A DNA stretch of 64,000 nucleotides from Bacteroidota bacterium. Lineage in GTDB: Bacteria > Bacteroidota > Bacteroidia > AKYH767-A > OLB10. The translations under genes were made by a program, and so were the position numbers. This document shows, piece after piece, positions 1-9,111 of this stretch (within the stretch, counting starts at the first letter, position 1; each line of letters begins with the position of its first letter). Where the stretch lies: contig JAHEYP010000003.1 of the NCBI GenBank assembly GCA_023251535.1, positions 124,001 to 188,000 on the forward strand. The letters are read 5' to 3'. Below the pieces are notes generated by a model. It did no database searches. It worked only from the letters and a program-made list of their open reading frames with translations, and had not been told where the DNA came from.

Positions 1-223
1 TAGTTAAGGCTAAATATCCGGTACGGTAGTGACGTTCATTTGATAAATAGGCTATTAAGCTCGTGTTTTCATCGTCGGGATGAGCAGCTAGGTATAATAC
101 AGAACCTGTTTCTTGAAGTTTTAGAATGTGATGTAATATTTCCGAACTGTTCTGCGAATACGCCTTAAAAGAGAACAAGAGGAGAGATGAAACGATTATT
201 GTTTTGAATTTGCGAAAGTCCAT
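1..223 (-). CDS. PIG-L (LmbE-like) deacetylase, 5' fragment cut by window edge
   Basis: The minus strand is open from an ATG at 223 to the window edge, giving 74 residues. Residues 1-23 form a signal peptide (basic start, hydrophobic stretch, AYSQ cleavage site). Residues 46-52 read LAAHPDDEN. AHPDDE is the zinc-binding signature of the PIG-L/LmbE family, which removes acetyl groups from N-acetylglucosamine-type substrates. Family members start this motif just after the first beta strand, as here, so only the N-terminus is visible and the catalytic rest lies outside. A TAnnTTTG box (241-248) lies 17 nt upstream of the start. The signal peptide implies a periplasmic or exported enzyme; the substrate cannot be told. 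Confidence 0.8.
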   Translation of the reverse strand, partial: MDFRKFKTIIVSSLLLFSFKAYSQNSSEILHHILKLQETGSVLYLAAHPDDENTSLIAYLSNERHYRTGYLALT

Positions 224-240
224 ATTGTCAAATTATCCCT

Positions 241-248
241 CAAAAATA
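241..248 (-). promoter_or_regulatory. -7 box for the PIG-L gene
   Basis: The minus strand reads TATTTTTG, an exact match to the Bacteroidota -7 consensus TAnnTTTG, ending 17 nt before the ATG at 223. No TTG sits at the usual 17-23 nt spacing upstream, so only half of the promoter is recognisable. Confidence 0.45.
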
Positions 249-376
249 GTCGATTCATCGAATTAAAGTGCCTAAATTTGAAAATCCTGTTCTTGCATTA
301 ATGTTGAAAATTTTGGTATTTTGGATAGATGTCGTTGAATATTCAGCTTATATCAAATTTATTTGTCAACTTTGCA

Positions 377-399
377 AACAGTTGTATTTGTAAACTGTT
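377..399. promoter_or_regulatory. Inverted repeat before marR, putative MarR operator
   Basis: AACAGTT (377-383) and AACTGTT (393-399) form a perfect 7-bp inverted repeat with a 9-nt spacer. It ends 8 nt before the marR start codon. MarR dimers usually bind palindromes of this size over their own promoter, so this is a good candidate for autoregulation of marR and the efflux operon. The assignment is inferred from position and symmetry only. Confidence 0.45.
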
Positions 400-407
400 A
401 ATAATTT

Positions 408-899
408 ATGAGTTCAATTTGCATTAATAAGTTTCCTTTAGGTACCATTTTTACACTGATTACTAAAAAGTATGTTTCATCACTTTATAGTAAATTGGAA
501 GGGATGCCTATCGACCGATATTTTTCGGTATTGATGCTATTGGATAAGGAGCAGCGAGCGTTAAACCAGCAATACATATCAGATGAACTGGGCTTCGATA
601 AAACAGCCATGGTTCGTATGATGGATTATCTGATGGAAGAGGGTATGGTTGAAAAGGAATTGAATCCTGAGAATAGGCGCGAATATTTAGTGTCTCTTAC
701 TTCAAAATCCAGAAAAGTTTTACCTGAAATCAAACAAGTTGTTTGCGATTTGAACAAAAAAGCATTTGCAGGTGTAAGTTCAGCTGATACTAAGATGTTT
801 TTTGAAGTCCTTGAAAAGTTAAATGAGAATTTAAGTCACCATCAAGGTGATGAAGTTATAATTGAAGTTAAATCCCTTCGAAAAAAGAAAAAGAAATGA
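408..899 (+). CDS. MarR-family transcriptional regulator of an RND efflux operon
   Basis: This 163-residue protein has the length and layout of MarR winged-helix repressors. An N-terminal dimerisation helix is followed by a helix-turn-helix around residues 50-80 (LNQQYISDELGFDKTAMVRM) and the wing with the usual D/N-RR turn (NPENRREYLVSLT, about 86-98), then a C-terminal dimerisation helix. The tail is very lysine-rich. Its stop overlaps the start of the efflux adaptor gene by 4 nt (ATGA), so the regulator is translationally coupled to the pump it probably represses, and a palindrome lies in its promoter. The inducing ligand is unknown; MarR proteins beside RND pumps typically respond to phenolic or other toxic compounds. 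Confidence 0.85.
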   Translation: MSSICINKFPLGTIFTLITKKYVSSLYSKLEGMPIDRYFSVLMLLDKEQRALNQQYISDELGFDKTAMVRMMDYLMEEGMVEKELNPENRREYLVSLTSKSRKVLPEIKQVVCDLNKKAFAGVSSADTKMFFEVLEKLNENLSHHQGDEVIIEVKSLRKKKKK

Positions 900-1969
900 A
901 GAATTACAAACCGATTATTATAGTCGTTATACTAGCTGTGGCTTTGTTTGCACTTAAAGCTATGTTTTTTCCGGCATTAAAGGAGGATTCTCCTGGCGGC
1001 TCTGGTAAACCGGGAGCAGGAGGAAAGCCATCAGCTAACGTTGAAGGCTATATTGCTAAAACCTCAGTTGTTGATAATGACTTATATGTTACTGGTACCG
1101 TTGTCGCCAATGAGGCCGTAGAGGTTCGTTCTGAAATATCGGGAAAAGTGATTGCTGTATATTTTAAAGACGGACAACAAGTTAAAGAAGGCGAACTTTT
1201 GTTGAAAATGGAGGATGCTGATTTAAAAGCTCAACTTCGAAAAGTTCAAGCTCAAATCGTTCTTATAAAGGACAAGAAAGATCGCTACGAGAAATTATTT
1301 AAAATTCAAGGTGTAAGTAAAGAGGAGTTGGATGCTTCTCTTAATGAATTAGAATCTCTTCAAGCTGATGCTGATGTGTTGAATGTTCAGCTAAAGCGTA
1401 CTTCTCTTTTTGCTCCTTTTAATGGTGTTATCGGATTAAAGAATATTAGTGTGGGTGCTTATATTTCTCCTCAGCAAATTGTAGCATCTATCCAACAAAT
1501 TAACAAGGTAAAGATTGACTTCGCTGTTCCTGAAAAATATTCAACTCAAGTAGTAAAGGGATCAAAAATTAATTTCTTCATAGATGGATCTGATAAAGTT
1601 TTTTCTGCTGATGTCTTGGCAGCAGAGTCTTCAGTTGATGTAAATACTCGTACGCTTATGATCAGAGCTTTGGCAGATAATTCGAATGGTTTATTAAAAC
1701 CAGGAGTATTTGTTAAGGTTACTATTAAGTTAGCTACAACAAATGATGCATTGATGGTTCCTAGTATTGCTATTGTGCCAATATTAAAAGGACATCAAGT
1801 TTTTGTTTCGCATGATGGTGTAGCTACAGCAACAAAAGTGAAATTGGGTGTTCGTAACGATACCACAATTCAAGTAATTGAAGGTATTAATCCCGATGAT
1901 ACGATTGTCACAGTAGGAGTAATGGGTGTGCGCGATGGTACTCCTTTGAAATTTACATCTGTCCAATAA
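896..1969 (+). CDS. RND efflux periplasmic adaptor (HlyD/AcrA family)
   Basis: The 357-residue protein links an inner-membrane RND pump to an outer-membrane channel. One membrane anchor (about residues 6-24) is followed by a Gly/Pro-rich linker, a first lipoyl half with the motif SGKVIAVYFKDGQQVKEGE (about 82-100), an alpha-hairpin (about 105-165), the second lipoyl half (LFAPFNGVIGLKNISVGAYI), and the beta-barrel and membrane-proximal domains. This order is standard for membrane-fusion proteins. Anchoring is by an uncleaved helix and no lipobox is present. The ATG overlaps the marR stop; the permease follows after 9 nt. The hairpin is short, as in adaptors of simple AcrAB-type pumps. Confidence 0.9.
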   Translation: MKNYKPIIIVVILAVALFALKAMFFPALKEDSPGGSGKPGAGGKPSANVEGYIAKTSVVDNDLYVTGTVVANEAVEVRSEISGKVIAVYFKDGQQVKEGELLLKMEDADLKAQLRKVQAQIVLIKDKKDRYEKLFKIQGVSKEELDASLNELESLQADADVLNVQLKRTSLFAPFNGVIGLKNISVGAYISPQQIVASIQQINKVKIDFAVPEKYSTQVVKGSKINFFIDGSDKVFSADVLAAESSVDVNTRTLMIRALADNSNGLLKPGVFVKVTIKLATTNDALMVPSIAIVPILKGHQVFVSHDGVATATKVKLGVRNDTTIQVIEGINPDDTIVTVGVMGVRDGTPLKFTSVQ

Positions 1970-1978
1970 TTTTTCTAT

Positions 1979-4900
1979 ATGAGTTTATCAAGTATAAGTA
2001 TCAAACGTCCGGTTCTCACTATTGTGATGAACTTGCTGATTATCCTATTCGGATTAATCGGCTATAAATATCTCGGGGTTAGGGAGTATCCTTCTATTGA
2101 TCCTCCGGTTATTACTGTTCGGACTAACTATAGCGGAGCTAACGCAGATGTAATTGAATCGCAAATTTCTGAACCGCTTGAAAAAGCAATAAACGGAATT
2201 GCAGGGATTCGTTCGATTTCTTCAAGTAGTAACCAAGGTTCAAGTGTTATAACAGTTGAATTTGAATTGGGAGTTGATATGGAGGCTGCCGCTAATGATG
2301 TTAGAGATAAGGTTTCGCAAGCAGCAAAAATATTGCCTCAAGATATTGAAGGTCTTCCTGTTGTGACTAAGTCGGATGCGAATTCGGATGCAATCATTTC
2401 AATGACATTACAGAGTAATACTCGTAGTCACTTAGATGTGAGTGATTATGCTGAAAATGTAATCGCTGAACGTTTGCAAACTATTCCCGGAGTTAGTACT
2501 ATCCAGATTTGGGGACAAAAGAAATATGCAATGCGTATTTGGATGGATCCTGCAAAAATGGCCGCCTATCATGTTACACCAATCGATATTAAGAATGCTT
2601 TAGATCGAGAGAATATTGAACTGCCTTCAGGAAAAATTGCCGGTAATGAAACTGAGCTTACAGTTAAGACTGTTGGAAGATTAAAGACTCCTGAGGAATT
2701 TAATAATCTTATTATTTCTGAGACGAATGGAACTGTAGTAAAGTTGAAAGATGTTGGTGATGCACAGATTGGGGCTGAGAATGAAGAGACCATCTTGAAA
2801 GAAAGTGGAGTGCCAATGATTGGATTAGCTTTAGTGCCTCAACCCGGTGCTAATTATATCGATATTGCGAATGAGTTTTATCGTCGATATGATGAACTTA
2901 AAAAAGTACTTCCTAAGGATTATAAGGTTGATATCGCTCTTGATAATACCAAGTTTATTAAACGTTCGATTTTTGAAGTGCAAGAAACATTGCTTATCGC
3001 AATTATATTGGTAGTCATTATTATTTACCTGTTTTTCCGTGATTGGGTAATTGCTTTCCGTCCTTTGATTGATATTCCCGTTTCATTGATTGGTGCATTC
3101 TTTGTTATGTATATCATGGGTTACTCTATCAATGTACTTACACTACTTGCTATTGTATTGGCAACAGGATTGGTGGTCGACGATGGAATTGTAGTGACTG
3201 AAAATATTTTCAAGAAAATTGAAGCCGGAATGAAACCAATCGAGGCTGCACGAAAAGGTTCAGAAGAGATTTTCTTTGCGGTAATATCAACTTCAATCAC
3301 ATTAGCAGTTGTGTTCTTGCCTGTTATATTTATGCAAGGATTTGTGGGTAAGTTGTTTCAAGAGTTTGGAGTCGTCTTAGCAGGTGCCGTTTTAATATCG
3401 GCATTCGTGTCGCTAACATTAACGCCTATGCTAAATGCATATTTAGTTAGAAAGAATGATCGCAAAAGCCGATTCTATACTGCAACTGAGCCTTTCTTTG
3501 AGTCACTAAATACCGGATACAGAAATATGCTTTCGTCATTTATGGAAAGCAAGGGATGGTCGTTGGTAATGATAGGCTTATGTTTAGTAATGATTTGGTA
3601 TTATGGAGGAAGTCTTAAGTCTGAATTGGCACCGCTCGAAGATCGTAGTTGGATGAGGATGGTTGTTACTGCTCCGGAAGGATCAACTTATGAATATACG
3701 GATTCCTATATTGATAAGATGACCAAGTTTGTAGCGGATTCCATTCCTGAGAAGCGCGTCTGCCTTACCGTAACATCTCCTTCGTTCGCCGGTACCGGTT
3801 CAGCAAATTCAGGATTTATTCGATTGGTATTAAATGATCCTTCAGAGAGAAAAAGATCTCAGTCCGATATTGCTCAATATGTCACTAAACAAGCGAAGTC
3901 GTTTCCAGATGCTAAGGTTTTTGTTATTGAACAACAAACTATTTCTACTGGTGGTTTCGGGGGATTGCCAGTACAATTTGTAATTCAAGCTCCCGATTTT
4001 GAAAGTTTGAAAGCTAAGTTGCCTAAGTTTATTGAAGCTGCAAATAAGGATAAAACTTTCCAAGTGGTTGATGTAAATTTGAAGTTCAATAAGCCTGAGA
4101 TTAACCTTACAGTAAATCGTGAGAAAGCTCAAGAATTAGGAGTTTCGGTTGCTGCCGTAGCTCAAACTCTTCAGTTGGCGTTTAGTGCTCAGAGAATGGC
4201 TTATTTTACTCGTGCTGGAAAGCAATATCAGGTTATCGGACAATTTAATCGCGAATCAAGAGATGAACCTGTCGATTTAAAATCACTGTATGTTAAGAGT
4301 AATACTGGTGCTTTAGTTCAATTAGATAATATTGTTTCGATGGAAGAAGAAAGTAGTCCGCCTCAGCTCTACCATTTTAATAGGTATATGTCTGCTACTG
4401 TTTCTGCAGGACTAGCACCTGGCAAAACCATAGGCGATGGGATTGCTGCTATGGATAAAATTAGCAAAGCGACATTGAACGATACTTTCTCAACTGCATT
4501 AACTGGTGCATCACGCGATTTTGCCGATAGTAGTTCAAGTTTAAGTTTTGCATTTTTATTGGCATTGCTATTGGTGTATTTGGTATTGGCAGCTCAATTT
4601 GAGAGTTTCCGCGATCCTTTAATTATTATGATTACTGTACCAATGGCATTAGCTGGAGCCTTATTCTTTTTATGGTATTTTAATCAGACTTTGAATATTT
4701 TTAGTCAGATTGGTATTATTATGTTGATAGGCTTGGTAACGAAAAACGGAATTTTAATCGTTGAGTTCGCTAATCAACTTAGAGAAAAAGGTGTTGAAAA
4801 AGGAACAGCAATTGTTGATGCAGCCGTTGCTCGATTCCGTCCTATCTTAATGACCAGCTTAGCTACAGCATTAGGTGCATTGCCAATTGCTGCTGCATTA

Positions 4901-5038
4901 GGTGCTGCTTCGCATAGTAGAACTGGAATGGGAATTGTAATTATTGGAGGTCTTATGTTTTCGTTAACACTTACATTATTTGTTATTCCTGCCATGTATT
5001 TATTTATTTCAAAACATCATCAAAATCATGAAAACTAA
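1979..5038 (+). CDS. RND multidrug efflux permease (AcrB/MexB-like, HAE1 type)
   Basis: The protein has 1019 residues, near the usual 1030-1050 of hydrophobe/amphiphile RND pumps. It shows the duplicated layout: TM1 at about residues 10-30, a large periplasmic loop, a helix bundle at about 335-490, a second TM at about 525-545, a second loop, and TMs 8-12 at about 860-1010. The proton-relay aspartate pair in TM4 is present as D401-D402 in LVVDDGIVV. The lysine of TM10 is in the segment [18 protein letters not shown]. It exports drugs or other amphiphiles using the proton gradient, with the upstream adaptor and the downstream TolC-like gene. Substrates cannot be read from sequence. Its end overlaps the tolC-like start by 11 nt. 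Confidence 0.95.
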   Translation: MSLSSISIKRPVLTIVMNLLIILFGLIGYKYLGVREYPSIDPPVITVRTNYSGANADVIESQISEPLEKAINGIAGIRSISSSSNQGSSVITVEFELGVDMEAAANDVRDKVSQAAKILPQDIEGLPVVTKSDANSDAIISMTLQSNTRSHLDVSDYAENVIAERLQTIPGVSTIQIWGQKKYAMRIWMDPAKMAAYHVTPIDIKNALDRENIELPSGKIAGNETELTVKTVGRLKTPEEFNNLIISETNGTVVKLKDVGDAQIGAENEETILKESGVPMIGLALVPQPGANYIDIANEFYRRYDELKKVLPKDYKVDIALDNTKFIKRSIFEVQETLLIAIILVVIIIYLFFRDWVIAFRPLIDIPVSLIGAFFVMYIMGYSINVLTLLAIVLATGLVVDDGIVVTENIFKKIEAGMKPIEAARKGSEEIFFAVISTSITLAVVFLPVIFMQGFVGKLFQEFGVVLAGAVLISAFVSLTLTPMLNAYLVRKNDRKSRFYTATEPFFESLNTGYRNMLSSFMESKGWSLVMIGLCLVMIWYYGGSLKSELAPLEDRSWMRMVVTAPEGSTYEYTDSYIDKMTKFVADSIPEKRVCLTVTSPSFAGTGSANSGFIRLVLNDPSERKRSQSDIAQYVTKQAKSFPDAKVFVIEQQTISTGGFGGLPVQFVIQAPDFESLKAKLPKFIEAANKDKTFQVVDVNLKFNKPEINLTVNREKAQELGVSVAAVAQTLQLAFSAQRMAYFTRAGKQYQVIGQFNRESRDEPVDLKSLYVKSNTGALVQLDNIVSMEEESSPPQLYHFNRYMSATVSAGLAPGKTIGDGIAAMDKISKATLNDTFSTALTGASRDFADSSSSLSFAFLLALLLVYLVLAAQFESFRDPLIIMITVPMALAGALFFLWYFNQTLNIFSQIGIIMLIGLVTKNGILIVEFANQLREKGVEKGTAIVDAAVARFRPILMTSLATALGALPIAAALGAASHSRTGMGIVIIGGLMFSLTLTLFVIPAMYLFISKHHQNHEN

Positions 5039-6344
5039 AAGTTCATCATTGTTGGTTGGATTATTTGTTATGTCAACCGGATCTGCTTTTTCTCAAAATG
5101 TGCTTTCGATGAAATCGGCAGTTGATCTTGCTTTGAAAAACAATCTTGGTATTGTTATTGCAAAAAACAACGCTCAAATAGATCAAAACAATGCTACTAT
5201 TGGTAATGCAGGGATGTTGCCATCAGTGAGTGTCCAAGGTGCTGCTACGAAAGGGGAAAGTGATATTCGCCAAGAATACAGTGATGGAAGGGTGTTGTCG
5301 AAATCTGGTGTAAGTAACACTAATTATTCGGCATCGGCTTCATTAACGTGGACAATCTTTGATGGATTTCAAATGTTCGCGGATTACAAACGGTTACAAC
5401 TAATTAGAGAGGCAGGTGAAGTTAGAGTCAAGCAACAAGTGATTTCTACTGTATCTGCTGTATCATATGCTTATACTGAATTGGTAATTGCTAAAGAGTT
5501 GGTTCGGAATATCAACTCTACTTTGTCATTGTATAAAGAAAGAGTTCAATTGGCGAATCAAAAGTTGATGATGGGTAAATCTGATAAAACAGAATGGCTG
5601 CAAGCAAAAGTTGATTTAAATGCTCGTATAAGCGCATTAATGAGTGCAGAGGCATCGGTTCGTGTTGCTAAGAGTAAGATGAATGCTTTGTTAATGTTTG
5701 CGCCTGAGGATTCTTCATTTGATGTTTCTGATAGTCTTGAGTTATCAATAGTGGAAAGTGAATATGCTGTATTCTCGAAAGATTTTGAAAAGGCAAATCC
5801 AGATATTTACGTAGCAGACTTAAATCGTAGAGTAATTGAGCAAGAAATGAAAGCCTTGAAATCAGGTTATCTACCGGTGATTGATTTGAATGCAGGCTAT
5901 AATTATACTAGCAGTGAATCAACATCTGGATTGTTTCTCGTAAATCGAAATTCCGGACCTGTAGCTGGCTTAACGCTTAAATGGAATTTGTTTAACGGAT
6001 TAAATCAGCAGCGTCAAGTGAAAAATTACAAGTTGCAAGTTGAAAGTGCTTCAAGTAATTTGCAGCAAACTACTTTGCAAGTTCAATCTGCTTTGTATAA
6101 TGCATGGCAACAGTATATAGCGGCAAAACAAATCCTCAATAATGCTCGTGAAGGTGTTCTATTGGCTGATGAAAATCTAACAATAGCTGCAGAACGATTC
6201 CGTTTGGCAGAAAGCACAAGTGTAGAGTTAAAGATGGCACAGAATGCAAAAGAAGATGCCCTTACCGCTTTGTTAAATGCTGGATTTGATGCTAAGATTG
6301 CAGAGGTTAATTTACTTAGCTTATCAGGGAAACTTGTTCAATAA
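5028..6344 (+). CDS. TolC-family outer-membrane efflux channel
   Basis: The chosen start is the ATG at 5028, which opens directly on a signal peptide ([15 protein letters not shown], cleaved near SAFSQ). A longer frame from 4980 has no signal-like start and lies inside the permease gene. The mature protein carries two OEP repeats with heptad-rich helices (about residues 35-215 and 255-435), the pattern of trimeric alpha-barrel channels. It completes the tripartite pump with the two genes before it, and the 11-nt overlap implies translational coupling. It ends 3 nt from the stop of a convergent gene with no clear terminator between. Confidence 0.9.
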   Translation: MKTKSSSLLVGLFVMSTGSAFSQNVLSMKSAVDLALKNNLGIVIAKNNAQIDQNNATIGNAGMLPSVSVQGAATKGESDIRQEYSDGRVLSKSGVSNTNYSASASLTWTIFDGFQMFADYKRLQLIREAGEVRVKQQVISTVSAVSYAYTELVIAKELVRNINSTLSLYKERVQLANQKLMMGKSDKTEWLQAKVDLNARISALMSAEASVRVAKSKMNALLMFAPEDSSFDVSDSLELSIVESEYAVFSKDFEKANPDIYVADLNRRVIEQEMKALKSGYLPVIDLNAGYNYTSSESTSGLFLVNRNSGPVAGLTLKWNLFNGLNQQRQVKNYKLQVESASSNLQQTTLQVQSALYNAWQQYIAAKQILNNAREGVLLADENLTIAAERFRLAESTSVELKMAQNAKEDALTALLNAGFDAKIAEVNLLSLSGKLVQ

Positions 6345-6347
6345 AAA

Positions 6348-7727
6348 TTATTGAACAATCAGTTTAATTGCTTTGGTATTTCCGTTTTTATTAGTGGTTA
6401 CAAAGTAAATACCGGGACTTAATTCCGATAAATCCATTGTGTTATTTCCGCTGATTCCTAGTTGTTGTTTTACTATCCGACCTGTTTGGTCAAAGATCTT
6501 AATTTCTGCTTTGTCTTTTTCTTCTAAAGTAAAAGTAATATAATCAGTGGCAGGATTCGGATAAAATGCACTTTGTCCTAGAATAGGTACTTCTACTCCT
6601 GTTACTTGAGAGCACGACGATATAGTTAAACTTAGTACTTGAAAATCCGAATAGATTGCTTGATAGTATAAATTGGCAATCGTGTCATCATGAATAATTA
6701 ATACATTTTCGTCATTCTTAGTATCAGCTGATGCCGACCAATTATGGGAGCCTGAAAATATCATCGGATCAGAGTTTACATCACATGCATCAATTAGCAT
6801 CATCTTATTGTGATAGATATAAGGGAGATTGAATATTTTCAAATTATTTCCCATTACAGGTGTCAAATTAGGATATGGAGTGTAGTTAACACTGAATTGA
6901 TCCATAATTCCGGCAACATAAAGACCGTCATTTTGGATTTTATTTGTTAACGCATCTGAAACATCGGTATCTGTGAAAGCATAAATTCCAAAATAAATTG
7001 ATGAGTTTGCAGCATTTATTTTAGATATTAATTTTTGTGTTGTGTTGTCACTTGGACTGAAATATAGTTCTACCGATTTACCATCAATTGTGAATTGATG
7101 AGGTGTGTTGTCCGTTTTGTATTGTCCGAATTTTGATAAAGTTAAATTTGGAGTAGGAGTGGCACTTCCCCACATTTCATTAAATTCAGTGATATATGCC
7201 AACGCAAGATTCTTGTCTTGTACAATTACTATATTGTTATAATCACTGTTGATTTGTTGATCTGTCCAGTTTGTAGATCCTGTTAATACAATTGGATCGT
7301 TTATGTCAGCAGAATTCCCATCAATAACCATGAATTTATTATGCATGATACCATAATTAATTCCTGTAGGACTTCCTATTCTTGGAATGTTTACATCTAA
7401 GTCGGGTAAGGAGTTATTGGAAGAACTAGTATTGTAAATCCAACGAATCACAACCCCTCTGTTATACGCATTGTTTACTGCGCCGGCGATATTGGCCATT
7501 GTAGTTCCTAATCCGAAGTTATAGACAGCAATGTCTAAAGTGTATTTAGCTCTGTCAATATAGGCCTTTATTGTATCGTCAAATTGTTGGTTTAAATAAA
7601 TGGCATTTACACCTGTTGATACAGTAGTATTTACAGGGTGATTGAAGTAAACTTTGATTTTTTGAGCACTCGCTTGGGAAGTGCTGAAAAGTATTGTAAA
7701 AGCTAGCAGAATTATGCTTCTGATCAT
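6348..7727 (-). CDS. Secreted phospholipase D-fold protein with T9SS type A sorting domain
   Basis: The 459-residue protein begins with a signal peptide (residues 1-21, ending SQASAQ). It carries two HKD motifs: H129-x-K131-x4-D136 and H306-x-K308-x4-D313, each followed by a Gly-Ser-x-x-Asn-Trp stretch (GSTNWT, GSHNWS). Two such motifs make the active site of the PLD superfamily, which includes phospholipases, nucleases and transphosphatidylases. The last ~75 residues (FYPNPATDYITF... to the end) are a Por-secretion type A sorting domain, so the enzyme should cross the outer membrane by T9SS and be released or attached to the surface. Whether it cuts lipid or nucleic acid cannot be told. A 14-bp palindrome lies 6 nt upstream of the start codon. 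Confidence 0.88.
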   Translation of the reverse strand: MIRSIILLAFTILFSTSQASAQKIKVYFNHPVNTTVSTGVNAIYLNQQFDDTIKAYIDRAKYTLDIAVYNFGLGTTMANIAGAVNNAYNRGVVIRWIYNTSSSNNSLPDLDVNIPRIGSPTGINYGIMHNKFMVIDGNSADINDPIVLTGSTNWTDQQINSDYNNIVIVQDKNLALAYITEFNEMWGSATPTPNLTLSKFGQYKTDNTPHQFTIDGKSVELYFSPSDNTTQKLISKINAANSSIYFGIYAFTDTDVSDALTNKIQNDGLYVAGIMDQFSVNYTPYPNLTPVMGNNLKIFNLPYIYHNKMMLIDACDVNSDPMIFSGSHNWSASADTKNDENVLIIHDDTIANLYYQAIYSDFQVLSLTISSCSQVTGVEVPILGQSAFYPNPATDYITFTLEEKDKAEIKIFDQTGRIVKQQLGISGNNTMDLSELSPGIYFVTTNKNGNTKAIKLIVQ

Positions 7728-8049
7728 ATTGTAGTAGTTTAAACTACACGAATGTAGTAAAAAAGAGGGAAACGTATAGTATAGCTAACGATTAAACCAT
7801 AGTAGTTTAAGTATAAATGAAAATTCTTTGTTTTTAGCTGTTTATTGTATGTTAATTCGCAACAAGGAATTTTCGGAAGCGTAAAAATACGTAGAATTTG
7901 TTCTGGGCGAAATAAATTGTGGAGAGTTTCAGTGTCTTTCAAAGTTGGTAGGATTTATTGTTTGTTTGTTAGTTGCAAGATGCTGTTGATATTGAACCCG
8001 GAACATGAAAATTCCTTTAGTTGGAGTCTCATAGTGTAAAAAAGATAAA
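7728..8049. other. Divergent intergenic region, 322 bp
   Basis: This gap separates the minus-strand PLD gene from the plus-strand receiver operon. It holds the 14-bp palindrome at 7734-7747 and its half-copy at 7801-7810. No TAnnTTTG box with good spacing was found for the receiver gene. Two short open frames here have no start context, signal peptide or recognisable motif and are treated as noise. Confidence 0.5.
7734..7747. promoter_or_regulatory. 14-bp perfect palindrome upstream of the PLD gene
   Basis: GTAGTTTAAACTAC is its own reverse complement and lies 6 nt before the PLD start codon. A nearly identical half (AGTAGTTTAA) recurs at 7801-7810. The position over the 5' leader or promoter suggests an operator, but no regulator gene is adjacent on that strand. 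Confidence 0.4.
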
Positions 8050-8460
8050 ATGGAATTAAATTTTCTAGATCGAAAAAAGCTGGTGATGGTGATTGACGAT
8101 ACATTGATCGATCAATTTGTGGCGGAACGTATGATTAAGCTTTATGGCTTTTCAGAAAATGTAATTGTTTTTGATTCTGGATTAAAAGCTTTGGAATATT
8201 TTTCACGAAAAGATTTGATGGACGAAGATATTCCTCAAGTGATATTTCTTGATATCAGAATGCCGGAAATGGATGGGTTTGAATTCCTAGAGGATTATGC
8301 AAAACTTTCTGAAGAGCTTAAATCGAAGATGAAAGTTGTTATGCTAACTTCTTCCTTAGATAAGAATGATCTTGACCGAGGATTAAAAAATCCTTATGTT
8401 ATGCACTTTCTTAACAAACCTCTTGATGAAGATCAATTAACAAAATTAAGTCTTATGTAG
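8050..8460 (+). CDS. Stand-alone response-regulator receiver protein
   Basis: The 136-residue protein is a single CheY-like receiver domain without an output domain. The acidic pocket is D16-D17, the phospho-acceptor is D68 in IFLDIRMPEMDG, the switch Thr/Ser is T100-S101 and the conserved lysine is K123 in LNKPL. All catalytic positions are therefore intact. It is the first gene of an operon with a thioredoxin-like gene (15 nt later) and a histidine kinase, which is its likely phosphodonor. Single-domain receivers act by protein contact or as phosphate relays; the target is not in the operon. Confidence 0.9.
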   Translation: MELNFLDRKKLVMVIDDTLIDQFVAERMIKLYGFSENVIVFDSGLKALEYFSRKDLMDEDIPQVIFLDIRMPEMDGFEFLEDYAKLSEELKSKMKVVMLTSSLDKNDLDRGLKNPYVMHFLNKPLDEDQLTKLSLM

Positions 8461-8475
8461 TCTTATTTAAATTTT

Positions 8476-9111
8476 ATGAAAAAATATTTTCGCTATTTTT
8501 TAGTGATGCTTGTTTGGTGTTGTACTTCGTATGTTGTAGCTGATGTTTTTGTTTCATTCGATATTAACTATTTGAAACCAACACCAATTCCCATTGGTTA
8601 TAAATTCAAAAAAACCGGATCCGATATTAACGTGGGAGGATTGCTGTTGCAAATTTCTAGAGACCGTCCAATCTTTGTTCATTTTTATAATCCTGATTGC
8701 CCTTGTTCTCGATTTAATGTTTATGCTTTTCAGCGTTTAGAGAAAAAGTATCGTGATAAAGTTTGTTTCGTTGTTGTGGTCGTTTCGAATGGCGATATTG
8801 ATAAGTTGGAGCATGCACGTCATGTGTTTTCTAATGAAATTCCAGTTATGGCCGATAATAAATTGGCTTATGAATGTGGAGTGTACTCTAGTCCTCAAGC
8901 AGTACTAATTTCAACTGATAGGAAATTGTTTTTTCGTGGCAACTACAATACAAGTCGTTATTGTACGAATTCTACTTCATTCTTTCCTGAATTAGCTATT
9001 AAAAGTTATTTGAAGGGAGATGCTCAAGCATTATTGCCTGACAATGCATATGTGGCATATGGTTGTCCTATTCCTGTAAGCCGCAAAATAAGTTCATGTG
9101 ATGGAGACTGA
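8476..9111 (+). CDS. Exported thioredoxin-like protein with CPC motif
   Basis: The 211-residue protein starts with a signal peptide or membrane anchor (about 5-22). The sequence HFYNPDCPCSRFN (69-81) follows a beta strand where thioredoxin-fold proteins place the active site, but the cysteines C75 and C77 are spaced CxC instead of CxxC. The later stretch YSSPQAVLIST resembles the cis-proline loop (PQAVLI). From memory it resembles the uncharacterised DUF6436-type thioredoxin-like proteins; this was not checked. Two more cysteines sit near the C-terminus. It lies between a receiver gene and a histidine kinase whose start overlaps its end, so a role in sensing or relaying a redox signal is possible but inferred. 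Confidence 0.7.
   Translation: MKKYFRYFLVMLVWCCTSYVVADVFVSFDINYLKPTPIPIGYKFKKTGSDINVGGLLLQISRDRPIFVHFYNPDCPCSRFNVYAFQRLEKKYRDKVCFVVVVVSNGDIDKLEHARHVFSNEIPVMADNKLAYECGVYSSPQAVLISTDRKLFFRGNYNTSRYCTNSTSFFPELAIKSYLKGDAQALLPDNAYVAYGCPIPVSRKISSCDGD

Noticed and set aside
7739-8039. Two short open frames, one per strand, between the PLD gene and the receiver gene
   Set aside because: No promoter, start context, signal peptide or motif. One overlaps the palindrome and PLD leader.
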